From: an uncultured Muribaculaceae bacterium
GTDB lineage: Bacteria; Bacteroidota; Bacteroidia; Bacteroidales; Muribaculaceae
NCBI GenBank assembly: GCA_958436175.1
Contig: CAUBJF010000006.1
Span: 1 to 64,000, forward strand
Reading direction: 5' to 3'
DNA length: 64,000 nucleotides
The position numbers and the translations under genes were made by a program. Shown here one piece after another: positions 43,516-52,862 of this stretch; the stretch's first letter is position 1, and every line of letters starts with the position of its first letter. The notes beneath the pieces are model-generated. The model ran no database searches. It worked only from the letters and a program-made list of their open reading frames with translations, and had not been told where the DNA came from.

Positions 43516-46056
43516 TCACTGTGGGATGTCGGCGGCCTCGATAGTAGTGAGCGCGTCGGGATTAGAATCGATTATACTGCAGTCTGCCGCTATACGGTTG
43601 CCCTGCAACTCGACGACCTCGTTGAGCAGGTTGACCACTTCGCGGGCATTTCCGAAATGCACCCTTTTGTTGGCAACCATATCCTCTATACGCCGAACAA
43701 CAAGGGCTTCCGCTTCCGGAGTGAGGGAGAATTTACGTTTTGTAAGATTCAGCTTGAATATTTCCATGAGGGAGGCCGCGTCGTAGTCGTCGATATGGAA
43801 ACGCTTGTTGAAGCGGCTCATCAGGCCGGGATTGCCTCGCAAGGTGAGCTCCTCCATGCGGTCTTTATATCCGGCTATGACAACGACGAATTTACCTTTG
43901 TCGTTCTCCATACGGGTCATCAGGGCATCGAGCGCCTCGTTGCCCGTATTGTTCAGACTGCCTGGCTGTGGGAGAAGATTGTATGCCTCGTCGATGAAGA
44001 GCACACCACCCATGGCCTCGTCGACAGCCTTGTCCATATTGATGCCCGACTGGTTGACATAGCTCGACAGGATAGTCTTGGCCTCGCGCTCCACCACTTT
44101 GTCCGACTGGAGTACGCCTGCCGCATAGAGCACCTCGCCCAAGCGCTTGGCTATAGTCGTCTTGCCGGTACCGGGATTGCCCGTAAGGATGATATTGACA
44201 GGCTGCAGGGCCGCAGATCCAAGGCCACGCTCCATGCGCATACGATTCACCATAGCTACATTGGCGAGTTTGCGGATTTCCTGTTTGATATCGTCCATTC
44301 CGATGAGGTCGTCGAGAGATGCGATAACTTCGTCGACACTCTTGGGTGGATTACTACCCTCCCCTGAGAAGTCGGCACGTGTGATGACGAACTCGGATGC
44401 CGGATTGAATCCAGGCTGACCCATTTCCTTCTGGATGCGCGAATTCTGGGCCTTTATCGCCTTGTCGACTGCATTCCTCACATCGCGCGCGTTGGCGAAG
44501 TCTTTCTTACGGACCACATACATCTGCTCGAAGAACTTCTCAAAAGCGCCTTCTGCTTCAGGATCTATGGTATAACCCTGGGCCTTGACCATGCGACGGC
44601 CGATCTCAGCCAGTTCAGGGCCCTTGTAGTCGCGGAATTTTATCGTGGTGTTGAAACGCGAGGCGATACCGGGGTTGGCTGTGGCAAATATACCCATTTC
44701 TTTCTCATAGCCTGCGAGAATCACCACCAGTTTGCCTCGACGGTCTTCGACGTTCTTAATCAGCGCGGTGACCGCCTCGTTACCAAATGTATCCCCCTCG
44801 CCATTCCATACGCCGTATGCCTCGTCGATGAAAAGCACTCCGCCCATAGCGCGATCGAACAGAGCATCTACCTTAGGAGCCGTGTGGCCCTGGTACATAC
44901 CCTTCATGTCGCCCGGAGCAGCCTCCACGAGCTGTCCGGACGGCAGAATACCCATTGAACTGAGAGCATCGGCAAAGACACGCGCTATCGTGGTCTTACC
45001 GGTGCCCGGGTTGCCGGTAAAGATATAGTGATCCTTGAGTTTGTAGGTTTCGCCTGGGTGCAGTTTCTGGAACTGACGGATAGAATTGACTATGCCCGTC
45101 ATCGTCTCCTTGATTTCATCGACACCGACATACTTGTCAAACTCCTGCATGACCTCGTCGATGGTCTTAGGTACATATTCCTTTCCGCTGATATCCATCA
45201 CCTCCACAGTGCCTTTCTTCCCGGCGGAACGTCCGGCCACAGCCATCATCAGCTCGTTGGCCTTTGCGGCGGCCAGATGTGCGTTGCCGAAAGTACCGGA
45301 GTTGCGCCGCTCCCAGTTGAACACACGGCACAGCTTGCCCCGGGCCTCGGGCGTTATCCCTATAGAATACTTTTCGCGCAAGATAGTCTCGCATATAGCT
45401 TCGACCTCTATAGGCGAAAATTCAGGGATGGAAATGTTGAGAGCGAAGAGACTTCTAAGTTCCGGATGAGCGTCGACATACTCTTTGAACGACTTATCGC
45501 CGGAGACAATCAGCGTCAGGCGCCTGTCGTCCAATCCCAGCATATTCATGGAGTTCTGGAAAAGATAGTACAGGTCTGTACCTGTGAGGTCGGCATCCCT
45601 GTCGGCTGGGATGAGCTTGTGAGCATCGTCGAGCGATACTGCCGAAAGATTTTTCTCCGACAAATCGAGCTGTCCGATAGACAGCGGCGAGTAGACATCG
45701 GACTCCTCGTCCTTGAAGATACCGGCTTCGACCATATAGTCTGTCACCGCCAACATCAGAGCTGTCTTGCCACTACCCGAACCGCCGGTTATGAGAATGT
45801 TGGCGTTGATATTGTTAAGCATCTTCTGCCCGCGTGCGCTCGCAATGGACTTCAGCGTCGCCACGAACGCACGTATCTGCTTTTTCTGCTCCTCCAGACC
45901 CACAAGACGGTCGAGCACGTCTCCGTGTTTGTCGATAACAGGAGCCGGGACAACATCGCCGGAACCCGCAGCTACGACGGGTAGCTTCGTACCGCAATGA
46001 CGGCAAAAGATGGCTATGTCGCGGTTTTCACGACCGCATTTACTGCAATGTTTCAT
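43516..46056 (-). CDS. Zinc-ribbon protein with three AAA+ ATPase modules (CbbX/CfxQ-type)
   Basis: The protein has 846 residues. After a zinc ribbon (CSKCGRENRDIAIFCRHCG, 4-22) come three P-loop modules: GGSGSGKT (91-98), then two CbbX-type modules with GNPGTGKTTIA (about 347 and 626), each with LFIDEAYG or LFIDEAYN and SRFNTTIKFRDY or SRFNKRFHIDDY. CbbX-like ATPases remodel partner proteins, and similar tandem forms occur with type VII secretion (EccA-like) and sporulation (SpoVK). The partner here is probably another product of the locus. It lies between the kinase and FHA genes (6 bp and 1 bp gaps). Confidence 0.85.
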   Translation of the reverse strand: MKHCSKCGRENRDIAIFCRHCGTKLPVVAAGSGDVVPAPVIDKHGDVLDRLVGLEEQKKQIRAFVATLKSIASARGQKMLNNINANILITGGSGSGKTALMLAVTDYMVEAGIFKDEESDVYSPLSIGQLDLSEKNLSAVSLDDAHKLIPADRDADLTGTDLYYLFQNSMNMLGLDDRRLTLIVSGDKSFKEYVDAHPELRSLFALNISIPEFSPIEVEAICETILREKYSIGITPEARGKLCRVFNWERRNSGTFGNAHLAAAKANELMMAVAGRSAGKKGTVEVMDISGKEYVPKTIDEVMQEFDKYVGVDEIKETMTGIVNSIRQFQKLHPGETYKLKDHYIFTGNPGTGKTTIARVFADALSSMGILPSGQLVEAAPGDMKGMYQGHTAPKVDALFDRAMGGVLFIDEAYGVWNGEGDTFGNEAVTALIKNVEDRRGKLVVILAGYEKEMGIFATANPGIASRFNTTIKFRDYKGPELAEIGRRMVKAQGYTIDPEAEGAFEKFFEQMYVVRKKDFANARDVRNAVDKAIKAQNSRIQKEMGQPGFNPASEFVITRADFSGEGSNPPKSVDEVIASLDDLIGMDDIKQEIRKLANVAMVNRMRMERGLGSAALQPVNIILTGNPGTGKTTIAKRLGEVLYAAGVLQSDKVVEREAKTILSSYVNQSGINMDKAVDEAMGGVLFIDEAYNLLPQPGSLNNTGNEALDALMTRMENDKGKFVVVIAGYKDRMEELTLRGNPGLMSRFNKRFHIDDYDAASLMEIFKLNLTKRKFSLTPEAEALVVRRIEDMVANKRVHFGNAREVVNLLNEVVELQGNRIAADCSIIDSNPDALTTIEAADIPQ

Positions 46057-46062
46057 ACGCGA

Positions 46063-49000
46063 TCATTCAAGAGTGTCATGGCAAAGGACTGATTCTTCAG
46101 CCTCAGGAACAGATTCAGGCACCGATTCCGGTGCTACTTCCTGGGTTGCTTCCGGTGCTGCTTCCTGCTCGTCGACAGGCACTGCAACAGGGGCAGGTTC
46201 AGGCTCTGCTTTCTTTTCAGCTTTTTTCTTCGGCTTCGAAGGCGCAGGCACAGGAGTGGGAGTTGTCGGCTCCGTGCCGGAGGGAGGCGTGATAATGATA
46301 TCGTGACTGGTACCTTTCCGGTCGACATAATAGCCGGTACGTGTGTCTGTGTACGGGTCATAGCGCATCTTGAACACCTGATGATAAGAAGTCATGTCGG
46401 CAGGTTTGAAGAATATCTCCTTTACAATTGTATCGCGCTTGACCTTGATTTCACCCTTGGCAGCCACAGGTTTCTGTCCGGCGATAATCATAGTGCCAAA
46501 AATCTCTTTTTTGTCTACGAGAGAATCTATGCGGCAGACTATCTTGGTCGAACCATCCTCATACACGCCGGTCCACGTACCGAAGAGCTTATCCTTAAGC
46601 TGCTGCTCGAGGGCGGCATAGTCGGTGACCCATGTGCGCTTACCGCTTATTTCGGGGGTGCAGAAGTACCAGAAGAAGAAAATGCTCCATGCAATAGCGA
46701 ACCATTTCCAGCCATACCAGCGGATATTTTTCCGCGTCGTATCATCGAGACTCTGTTGCATCGACGCATATTTCTTTATCACATTATCGAGCTGGCCATC
46801 CTGCTGGTGATAAGCGAAATAGAGAGCGTCGAGCTGTCGATATTCGAACTCGTCGCCTCGTATCTGCTTGCCGCCGGTGTCGACTTTGTCTCGTTCCAGA
46901 AGATATTTTCCAAAGATAACAGCGCTGACAATCAGAGCTATGCCTAAGGCAGCATATACGATACCCGGTGACCATCCGAAAAGTAGCCTGAGTATCCACG
47001 GTCCGACAGCGGCGGCTATCAGGCCGTGCCAAAGCCCCGTCCCGAAGCTCCAGTCGACAGTCGAATAGAAGCATACTCCGACAAAAATAAGGCCGAAAGC
47101 AGGCCAGTAATGCCCTATTATAGGATTGAAATCGGGGGTTCCACAGACGAGGCCGCCGATGATGGCTATCAGGGACGGCACAAGACATGCAATGAGGAAG
47201 AAATTGCGCCAGCCCTTGGTCGAACCCTCACTGCGCTTGAGTTCTCCGGCGGCCTTGTCGATATCCTTGATTGCGGAGTCATATCGCAGAGCGAAATAGT
47301 TTTTAGGGTCGATAGAAGCTATGAATTCGATGGCTTTGGCAGCCTCTTTCTCATAGGTGAACTGTTTCGATAGGTCGAGCGCGGGGTTCTCCTGGAAGAA
47401 GACATAGATCCAGGCATCGAGCCATGGCACAGTCTTGCCATCCTTGGGCATTTCGCGCACCTTGCCGCCGATTTCAGCTGCGACATCCTTTCCGGGCAGT
47501 TTCTTGAGCTCGGACAGCTCGGAGATTTGTCTGCCATCGATGGTATAATAGGGAGCATGTCCGAGGAAAGCAGCAACAGATTTATAAGCCGCAATAACGT
47601 AGTCATAGTCACCGGCCTTCTGCTTATTGTCCTCGTTGTCGATGTCCATGCAGAATATGTTGTACTTCAGGAAATGGAAGTAGCTTTCACCACGGGCACG
47701 CAGGTAGTGTCCGACAGGATTTCCTTCCATGTTTACGAACAGTGCGGCAAAATCATCGGTGGAACTGTCACCTTGCTGCATTTCGTTGAGCCTTTCGTTC
47801 AGATAGCCGCCAACCTGCGGAATGGTATAAATGCGGTCCGGAGCATCCGGATCCGTTCCAAAGTTAAAGTCGACGGCAGCATCAAGCTCGTAGACGATAC
47901 GGTACGGCGAGTCGGATAGATAATACAGCGACTCGATATCATCGTCGACTGCCTTGTCATGGAGCATACGCACCTTGCCGGCAAGAGCGGGATTGCGCGC
48001 CGACAGCCAGACAATGAATGCAGGACTGCCGATGATGGCATAGTTTATGAAATTGATATCTTCAGCCTTGTGAAGTTCTTCGAGAACATCATCGACACTG
48101 TCGGCTTCTGTCCAGCCACCGTCTGAAGAAATGAAGAGCGGCTTCGAAGGGTCGATAAGCAGAGCCAGGTACTGACAGGCAACAAAAGAATTGAGAAGCT
48201 CGCCCTGCTCCGAATCGTCTACTTTGTAAGCGTCGGACTGCACATATTCTGTAATAGTATCAACTGTCTTGTCGAGTCGCAGCGCACGGAGATAGATCAT
48301 GAAATCCGACTCCGGGTCGGTGATCTCAGAGCTCATCTCAGCGTTGTTGCACAATATGAGCTGACTGATCTCGGCAGGGTCACTATAGTGATTACCGTCG
48401 GGGGCTGCATAGTCCATCGAGGGATCCAACATATATGCCGTCGCCATGAGTCCGGCACGCTGGTTGCCGGGATAAATATCCTCGACAATCTCCTCGACGT
48501 TGACGGCAAGCTCGTTGCGATTGGTTTCTTCGAGCCAACGCGTCACGCGGCCTGAATATAGATATTTCTTGCCGAGCGGCATATCTTCGACGAGCAGACG
48601 CGCCAGTTCTGCCGGAGAATTGGCAATCTTGTTTGTCGCGGAATTGAAAACAACATGGAAGTCGGAATGAACGTCCGAGGCAGTGCCCGTGTCGAGCGAT
48701 TCGCCCTTTGCCCAACGCTTGATATCGTCGAAAGTGGCTCGATCGGCCATCTTCAGGCGCGTAAGAGCCCTGATGAGCGAGCGTGTATGCTCGGACATAT
48801 CCTTCGGCATTGGTAAGGCTTCATTCATCTTCGCCTTGAGCAGCTGACCTTCTTTAGCTGTGAGCTTTGCTTTGCCCAGCCACAGACACAGGAGTGACAT
48901 GCCCAATGAGAAAAAATCGCTCTCCACACCGACCTCGGCCGGTTCGCCAGGGACGTTGGTATAGAATTCCGGGGCGGCATAGACCGGCGAGCGCATCTCA

Positions 49001-49758
49001 TCGATTTTACACGTGCCGCCGACTGGACATTCAGCAGAGATACCGAAATCGGCAAGGACGATACGTGTCTTAGCCTTGTCAGCATAGAAGAAGTTACCGG
49101 GCTTTATGTCGCGATGCAGGATGCCGTGCTTCGACAAAAAATCAATAGCGGCGCCCATACTGACGGCGACTTGTGCCAGAGCTTTCTCATCGCCTTCGAG
49201 AATTACGTTGTCGAGCGAACCGCCTTCGCAGAATTCCATGAGTTCGTAGTCGTTCTTCTCGCCCGGGGCCGAAGGGTTTTCCCATTCACCATGACTGACA
49301 ATGTTGACGACCAGGCCGCTACTTCCCAACTTTTTGATTTTCTCGAGAATTTTATGGTCAGGACGATGGTCGGGGTCATAATAATACAGCTTGAGGGCGT
49401 ATTTCTTACCTCCTCGAGTGAGAGTGAAGACCAATGCCTCACCTGAAGTATCGGAAAGTATGCCTTCGTTTTTGTATTTTAGACCATCGAACACGAACTC
49501 GTCGGGCCAGCCAGCGGCGCCCGATGCCTTAGCGGCTGCCGACGTACCGGCACGCATACCACGTTGTTCGAAGGGACGTGCAGCATCGCCACCGCGAGCT
49601 GCCTTGCCTGTAGAGTGTACGTCGGAGCCACCCCGCGCGGCCTTGCCCGTAGAGTGTACGTCTGAATTGCCTCGCACGGCACGCCCGGTAGAATGGACGT
49701 CTCCGGTATTGTTGTTACGGTTCCGACGACCTCCTATAGTCTTGTCATTATCAGCCAT
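46063..49758 (-). CDS. Large transmembrane Ser/Thr protein kinase
   Basis: The protein has 1231 residues. Residues 20-56 are three 13-residue repeats with DVHSTG. The kinase (about 90-350) is intact: ALK (Lys123), LHRDIKPGN (214-222, catalytic Asp217), ADFGIS (236-241), AAPE (261-264). A long helical region follows, then about five or six membrane helices (about 880-1090; e.g. FLIACLVPSLIAIIGGLVCG, YAALGIALIVSAVIFGKYLL). The tail has a beta-rich domain (GTWTGVYEDGSTKIVCRIDS) and a Pro/Glu/Ala-rich end. It should phosphorylate proteins of the locus, perhaps the FHA protein, from the inner membrane. Confidence 0.85.
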   Translation of the reverse strand: MADNDKTIGGRRNRNNNTGDVHSTGRAVRGNSDVHSTGKAARGGSDVHSTGKAARGGDAARPFEQRGMRAGTSAAAKASGAAGWPDEFVFDGLKYKNEGILSDTSGEALVFTLTRGGKKYALKLYYYDPDHRPDHKILEKIKKLGSSGLVVNIVSHGEWENPSAPGEKNDYELMEFCEGGSLDNVILEGDEKALAQVAVSMGAAIDFLSKHGILHRDIKPGNFFYADKAKTRIVLADFGISAECPVGGTCKIDEMRSPVYAAPEFYTNVPGEPAEVGVESDFFSLGMSLLCLWLGKAKLTAKEGQLLKAKMNEALPMPKDMSEHTRSLIRALTRLKMADRATFDDIKRWAKGESLDTGTASDVHSDFHVVFNSATNKIANSPAELARLLVEDMPLGKKYLYSGRVTRWLEETNRNELAVNVEEIVEDIYPGNQRAGLMATAYMLDPSMDYAAPDGNHYSDPAEISQLILCNNAEMSSEITDPESDFMIYLRALRLDKTVDTITEYVQSDAYKVDDSEQGELLNSFVACQYLALLIDPSKPLFISSDGGWTEADSVDDVLEELHKAEDINFINYAIIGSPAFIVWLSARNPALAGKVRMLHDKAVDDDIESLYYLSDSPYRIVYELDAAVDFNFGTDPDAPDRIYTIPQVGGYLNERLNEMQQGDSSTDDFAALFVNMEGNPVGHYLRARGESYFHFLKYNIFCMDIDNEDNKQKAGDYDYVIAAYKSVAAFLGHAPYYTIDGRQISELSELKKLPGKDVAAEIGGKVREMPKDGKTVPWLDAWIYVFFQENPALDLSKQFTYEKEAAKAIEFIASIDPKNYFALRYDSAIKDIDKAAGELKRSEGSTKGWRNFFLIACLVPSLIAIIGGLVCGTPDFNPIIGHYWPAFGLIFVGVCFYSTVDWSFGTGLWHGLIAAAVGPWILRLLFGWSPGIVYAALGIALIVSAVIFGKYLLERDKVDTGGKQIRGDEFEYRQLDALYFAYHQQDGQLDNVIKKYASMQQSLDDTTRKNIRWYGWKWFAIAWSIFFFWYFCTPEISGKRTWVTDYAALEQQLKDKLFGTWTGVYEDGSTKIVCRIDSLVDKKEIFGTMIIAGQKPVAAKGEIKVKRDTIVKEIFFKPADMTSYHQVFKMRYDPYTDTRTGYYVDRKGTSHDIIITPPSGTEPTTPTPVPAPSKPKKKAEKKAEPEPAPVAVPVDEQEAAPEATQEVAPESVPESVPEAEESVLCHDTLE

Positions 49759-49774
49759 GATAGAATCGGTTTTA

Positions 49775-49957
49775 TTAATCCACTACAGCTGCCTTGGCCT
49801 TGTTCCTGCGAACGGCCTTCACTATCGCTGCTATGATATAGTAGAGAATGAAGACACCGGCGAGCAGAAAACATAAAGCAATACCTACAGCACGCGCTGC
49901 CAGCGAACCTTCACCCAGTCCGAAGCCATTCCATAGCCATTTAAAGAAGCTTCCCAT
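49775..49957 (-). CDS. Small single-span membrane protein
   Basis: This 60-residue protein has one membrane helix (AVGIALCFLLAGVFILYYIIAAIVKAV) and a basic tail (RRNKAKAA). It lies between the zinc-ribbon and kinase genes with gaps of about 20 and 16 bp, in the same orientation, so it is likely a genuine part of the locus. No family is recognised. Confidence 0.55.
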   Translation of the reverse strand: MGSFFKWLWNGFGLGEGSLAARAVGIALCFLLAGVFILYYIIAAIVKAVRRNKAKAAVVD

Positions 49958-49977
49958 AGTAATTTGTTGTTTAGAGA

Positions 49978-50907
49978 TTATTTAATATCCAGCGACTGCC
50001 GGACGTTTGTTCTGTTTTGCAGTTCGTATTCCTCGGGAGTTACATATATCCAGACACCTCCGAGCTGTGGTTCGCTGCATTCCGAGGGGTTGTTGTGCAT
50101 GAAGCCACAGAAATTGCAAACCCACTGTTGTGGTTTGTACCCGTCCCAATTGACATCGTACGCGGTATTTATTGTCGCCACTTTTCTCGCCGAGTAATAG
50201 TCGCGCTGCTGTTCGGGAGTAAAGCCGGGAGGAGGCACCATAGCAGCCAGGGCATCGTTCATCTCCTGAGCCTTTTCGCGATAGGCAGCCATTATCTGGT
50301 CGAGATCCATAGCCTTGTCCTTATATTCGCGGCGAACAGAGTCGGCAGCAACCGTTTGTTTCGGTTTAGGATTATATACGCCTATAGAGCCGAGAATATC
50401 GGCATATTCGTCGAGCAAAGCTTTGTCGGCCTCGGACAGTTCTACTTGTTTCAGCCCGGCTTCGGCCTCCTGCCTCATCTCCTCTATGCGTTCGTGGAGT
50501 TGCGCGAGCTCAAGCGCTTTCTGTTCGACGGCTCGGAACACCGGATCGTTTTTCGCAGCTTCGAGGGCCTTTTGTCCCATAGGCGTGAGCGAGGCTCCGC
50601 ATCTGCGACAGAAATTGCGACTGTTGAGGGTTCCACATTCTGGACACACTACACCCTCCGGGCTCTGGCCGCAGTGAGTACAGAACCTCTGTCCGGGCTT
50701 GAGGCACGCCCCGCAGAACGAGCATTTATCGGGTGTCAGCGAGCGTCCGCACTCAGGGCAGACGACATAGCTCGCCTTTACCGTGGCCCGACAGTGGGGA
50801 CACTGTTTACTCTCCACCGGCCTCGTCTGTACTCCACGACGCCAGGCCTGTAGGGGCGCTTTCTGCTGACGCGCCTGTGCCTGTTGGCTTTTGCAGTTAT
50901 TGTCCAT
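49978..50907 (-). CDS. Multiple zinc-ribbon protein
   Basis: The protein has 309 residues. Its N-terminal half holds four to five zinc ribbons (CPHCRATV..CPECGRSL, CSFCGACL..CTHCGQ, CPECGTL..CRRCGASL); one more pair of Cys occurs near the C-terminus (CNFCGFMHNNPSEC). Between them is a helical segment (MGQKALEAAKNDPVFRAVE...) that may be a coiled coil. Such double zinc-ribbon proteins serve as assembly or membrane-recruitment modules in kinase and AAA+ loci. The start codon overlaps the stop of the preceding gene. Confidence 0.8.
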   Translation of the reverse strand: MDNNCKSQQAQARQQKAPLQAWRRGVQTRPVESKQCPHCRATVKASYVVCPECGRSLTPDKCSFCGACLKPGQRFCTHCGQSPEGVVCPECGTLNSRNFCRRCGASLTPMGQKALEAAKNDPVFRAVEQKALELAQLHERIEEMRQEAEAGLKQVELSEADKALLDEYADILGSIGVYNPKPKQTVAADSVRREYKDKAMDLDQIMAAYREKAQEMNDALAAMVPPPGFTPEQQRDYYSARKVATINTAYDVNWDGYKPQQWVCNFCGFMHNNPSECSEPQLGGVWIYVTPEEYELQNRTNVRQSLDIK

Positions 50908-52073
50908 CAGTCTATGGTATATGTATTGCCATCATCGCCATGCACTTTACCTGTCCAGTCCTTCCAGCCACTGACCTTACGGCCGTCGGAAGTATAGCCG
51001 GAAACGCGCGAGCTGGTAGCGCCTGCACCAATCGCCAGAAGGGCTCCCAAGCCTATCACCAGCACTACGGCGACAACAGCCACAAGTATGAGGAAGAGAC
51101 TCATCAATGGTATGGCTATGGTAAGGCCGAGACCGGCAGCGATAAAGCTGACAGAAAAAAATATGCCGGCGACAAAGCGACGCTTGCCGAACCAGTGTAC
51201 CATGCCGATCACGGCGGCAATCCCCAAGAAACAGAGCACATAGAAGTAGATTTCCCCATCGATCGGAGAGTCGGAGAATGAGTCAATCAGGAACATTACA
51301 AGGAATACCACCCCGATGCCCACAGGGACAAGTGCGAGCCAGCTTTTCCATTCGGTATAAGAGTCGAAATCGAGAGATGCCGACCATACGCCCAGGAGGA
51401 TTAATGCCTGGGCGACAATCGTGACGGACATCAGGAGAAAATTCAGTATGCAGTTTCCCCAACCGCCGGCAACGGAGGGATATATAAAATCTATAACATT
51501 GTCATAACAGGCCAGGACATGCATCACTTCGGCACCGGACGCAGCTACCAGTGCCAGGTAGCTGCAACCTAATAGTATGATTCTGACACGGCTGAGTTTG
51601 TCCCAATAAGTCAGTCCGAAGAAAAGGCCGGCAGCAAGTACACACCATAAGGTTGCCAACAGCCAGTAGTTATGACCTACAGGAAGGTTCATTGCTTTTT
51701 CCATCCATGGCACGAAATTGCGGTCAAGGACAGTACGGTTGTCCGGCTTATGCTGGTATTCGAAGGTCAACACATCGCCTGCCTCCAGCTTTATGGGATA
51801 GAAATCGCTTCTCTGCATCCAGCCGGTCTGTCCTTTGTATTCGACGGGCAGATATTGGAAGCCGCGTTGCCCCATTGAGTCTATAAATGCAAGGGTATAT
51901 TCGGTCGCCATGACGGTATCGCCCTTGGCAATTTCAGCTTTCTTCTTGTAAGAGCCTTTGTTTTCTTCGTACAGCCTGGTGTCTGCCTGGGCTTTGTACG
52001 CACGGTTACCGGCATAAGATAAAGGCAGGGAAAGTACTGCTGCAATGAGCAGTAGCATAAACTTTTTCAGCAT
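50907..52073 (-). CDS. SH3-like domain multi-span membrane protein
   Basis: Start at ATG 52073 (MLKKFMLLLIAAVLSLPLSYAG), which begins a signal sequence; the longer frame adds 14 untypical residues. Residues 25-110 resemble a bacterial SH3 domain (ADTRLYEENKGSYKKKAEIAKGDTV; PVEYKGQTGWMQRSDFYPI). Eight or so membrane helices follow (e.g. NYWLLATLWCVLAAGLFFGL, LLVAVVAVVLVIGLGALLAI). The protein ends in a soluble tail (GWKDWTGKVHGDDGNTYTID). It is likely an envelope sensor of the locus, but this is inferred. Confidence 0.65.
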   Translation of the reverse strand: MLKKFMLLLIAAVLSLPLSYAGNRAYKAQADTRLYEENKGSYKKKAEIAKGDTVMATEYTLAFIDSMGQRGFQYLPVEYKGQTGWMQRSDFYPIKLEAGDVLTFEYQHKPDNRTVLDRNFVPWMEKAMNLPVGHNYWLLATLWCVLAAGLFFGLTYWDKLSRVRIILLGCSYLALVAASGAEVMHVLACYDNVIDFIYPSVAGGWGNCILNFLLMSVTIVAQALILLGVWSASLDFDSYTEWKSWLALVPVGIGVVFLVMFLIDSFSDSPIDGEIYFYVLCFLGIAAVIGMVHWFGKRRFVAGIFFSVSFIAAGLGLTIAIPLMSLFLILVAVVAVVLVIGLGALLAIGAGATSSRVSGYTSDGRKVSGWKDWTGKVHGDDGNTYTID

Positions 52074-52115
52074 ACGAAATGGAATAATGATGTTGGTAAG
52101 GGAACGAAATGACAA

Positions 52116-52772
52116 TCAGCGTTTGATACCGCTTTTCTTCAGGTATCCTTTTTCTATGGACTTCACAATAAGGTCGGCGACATTGACAGCACCCAGCTTT
52201 GCAAAGAGAGACTTACGGTGAGCTTCGACAGTGTTGTCACTGACAAACAAGGCGGCGGCTATCTCGCGCGAGGTCTTGCCCTGTGCAATCTGATAAAGAA
52301 CTTCGAGTTCGCGGGTGCTGGGATGCAGCGAACTGTCCTCGGCGATTTTCATCGCCTTCTCGACACCGTCGCAATAATAATTCCGACCAAGGAGTATTTC
52401 ATCCATAGCCTTCATTATCTCGCACCCTTCTCCTGATTTATAGATAATTCCGTTGACATCGCGAGCAAGGAGCTTGCGCAATGTCCATATCTCGTCGTGG
52501 ACCGTTATGACGATAATACGTGCCACCGGATTTCGCGCGCGCAGCATCTCGATAAGCACGAAGCCGTCCATATCCGGCAGCTCCAGGTCTATGATATAAA
52601 AATCGTACGATTTGCCTGTCGACAGGGCTTTCTCCAGTTCGGTCGCCGAACTGAATTTATCCACGTTGTTGACACCATTGTTCAGAAGAACCGTGTTAAG
52701 CCCCTCCCTTATCAGCTCATGGTCGTCTACAACGGCAATATTCATTTGCGTAAAGATTGATTTATCCGTCAT
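52116..52772 (-). CDS. NarL/FixJ-type response regulator
   Basis: The protein has 218 residues. Receiver domain with DD (16-17), phospho-acceptor Asp62 (YIIDLELPDMDG), Lys near 107; C-terminal LuxR helix-turn-helix (LHPSTRELEVLYQIAQGKTSREIAAALFVSDNTVEAHRKSLFAKLG). It should be activated by the histidine kinase encoded just upstream and may control this locus. It has its own promoter (52804-52834). Confidence 0.93.
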   Translation of the reverse strand: MTDKSIFTQMNIAVVDDHELIREGLNTVLLNNGVNNVDKFSSATELEKALSTGKSYDFYIIDLELPDMDGFVLIEMLRARNPVARIIVITVHDEIWTLRKLLARDVNGIIYKSGEGCEIMKAMDEILLGRNYYCDGVEKAMKIAEDSSLHPSTRELEVLYQIAQGKTSREIAAALFVSDNTVEAHRKSLFAKLGAVNVADLIVKSIEKGYLKKSGIKR

Positions 52773-52803
52773 TGCAATGTCTTTCTTTACAAAGTATTAT
52801 TTG

Positions 52804-52834
52804 CAAAGGTATTGAGACTTGCAAAGCACGTCAA
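52804..52834 (-). promoter_or_regulatory. Promoter of the response-regulator gene
   Basis: On the minus strand, TTG (52834-52832), 20 bases, TACCTTTG (52811-52804). It lies in the gap after the histidine kinase gene, so the regulator and downstream genes can be transcribed separately. Confidence 0.65.
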
Positions 52835-52862
52835 TTACGGAATTCCGTAGTTTATCGGGTGT

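Noticed and set aside
44960..45984. Plus-strand frame opposite the AAA+ gene
   Set aside because: It lacks any recognisable motif while the minus-strand frame carries three P-loops and zinc-ribbon Cys.
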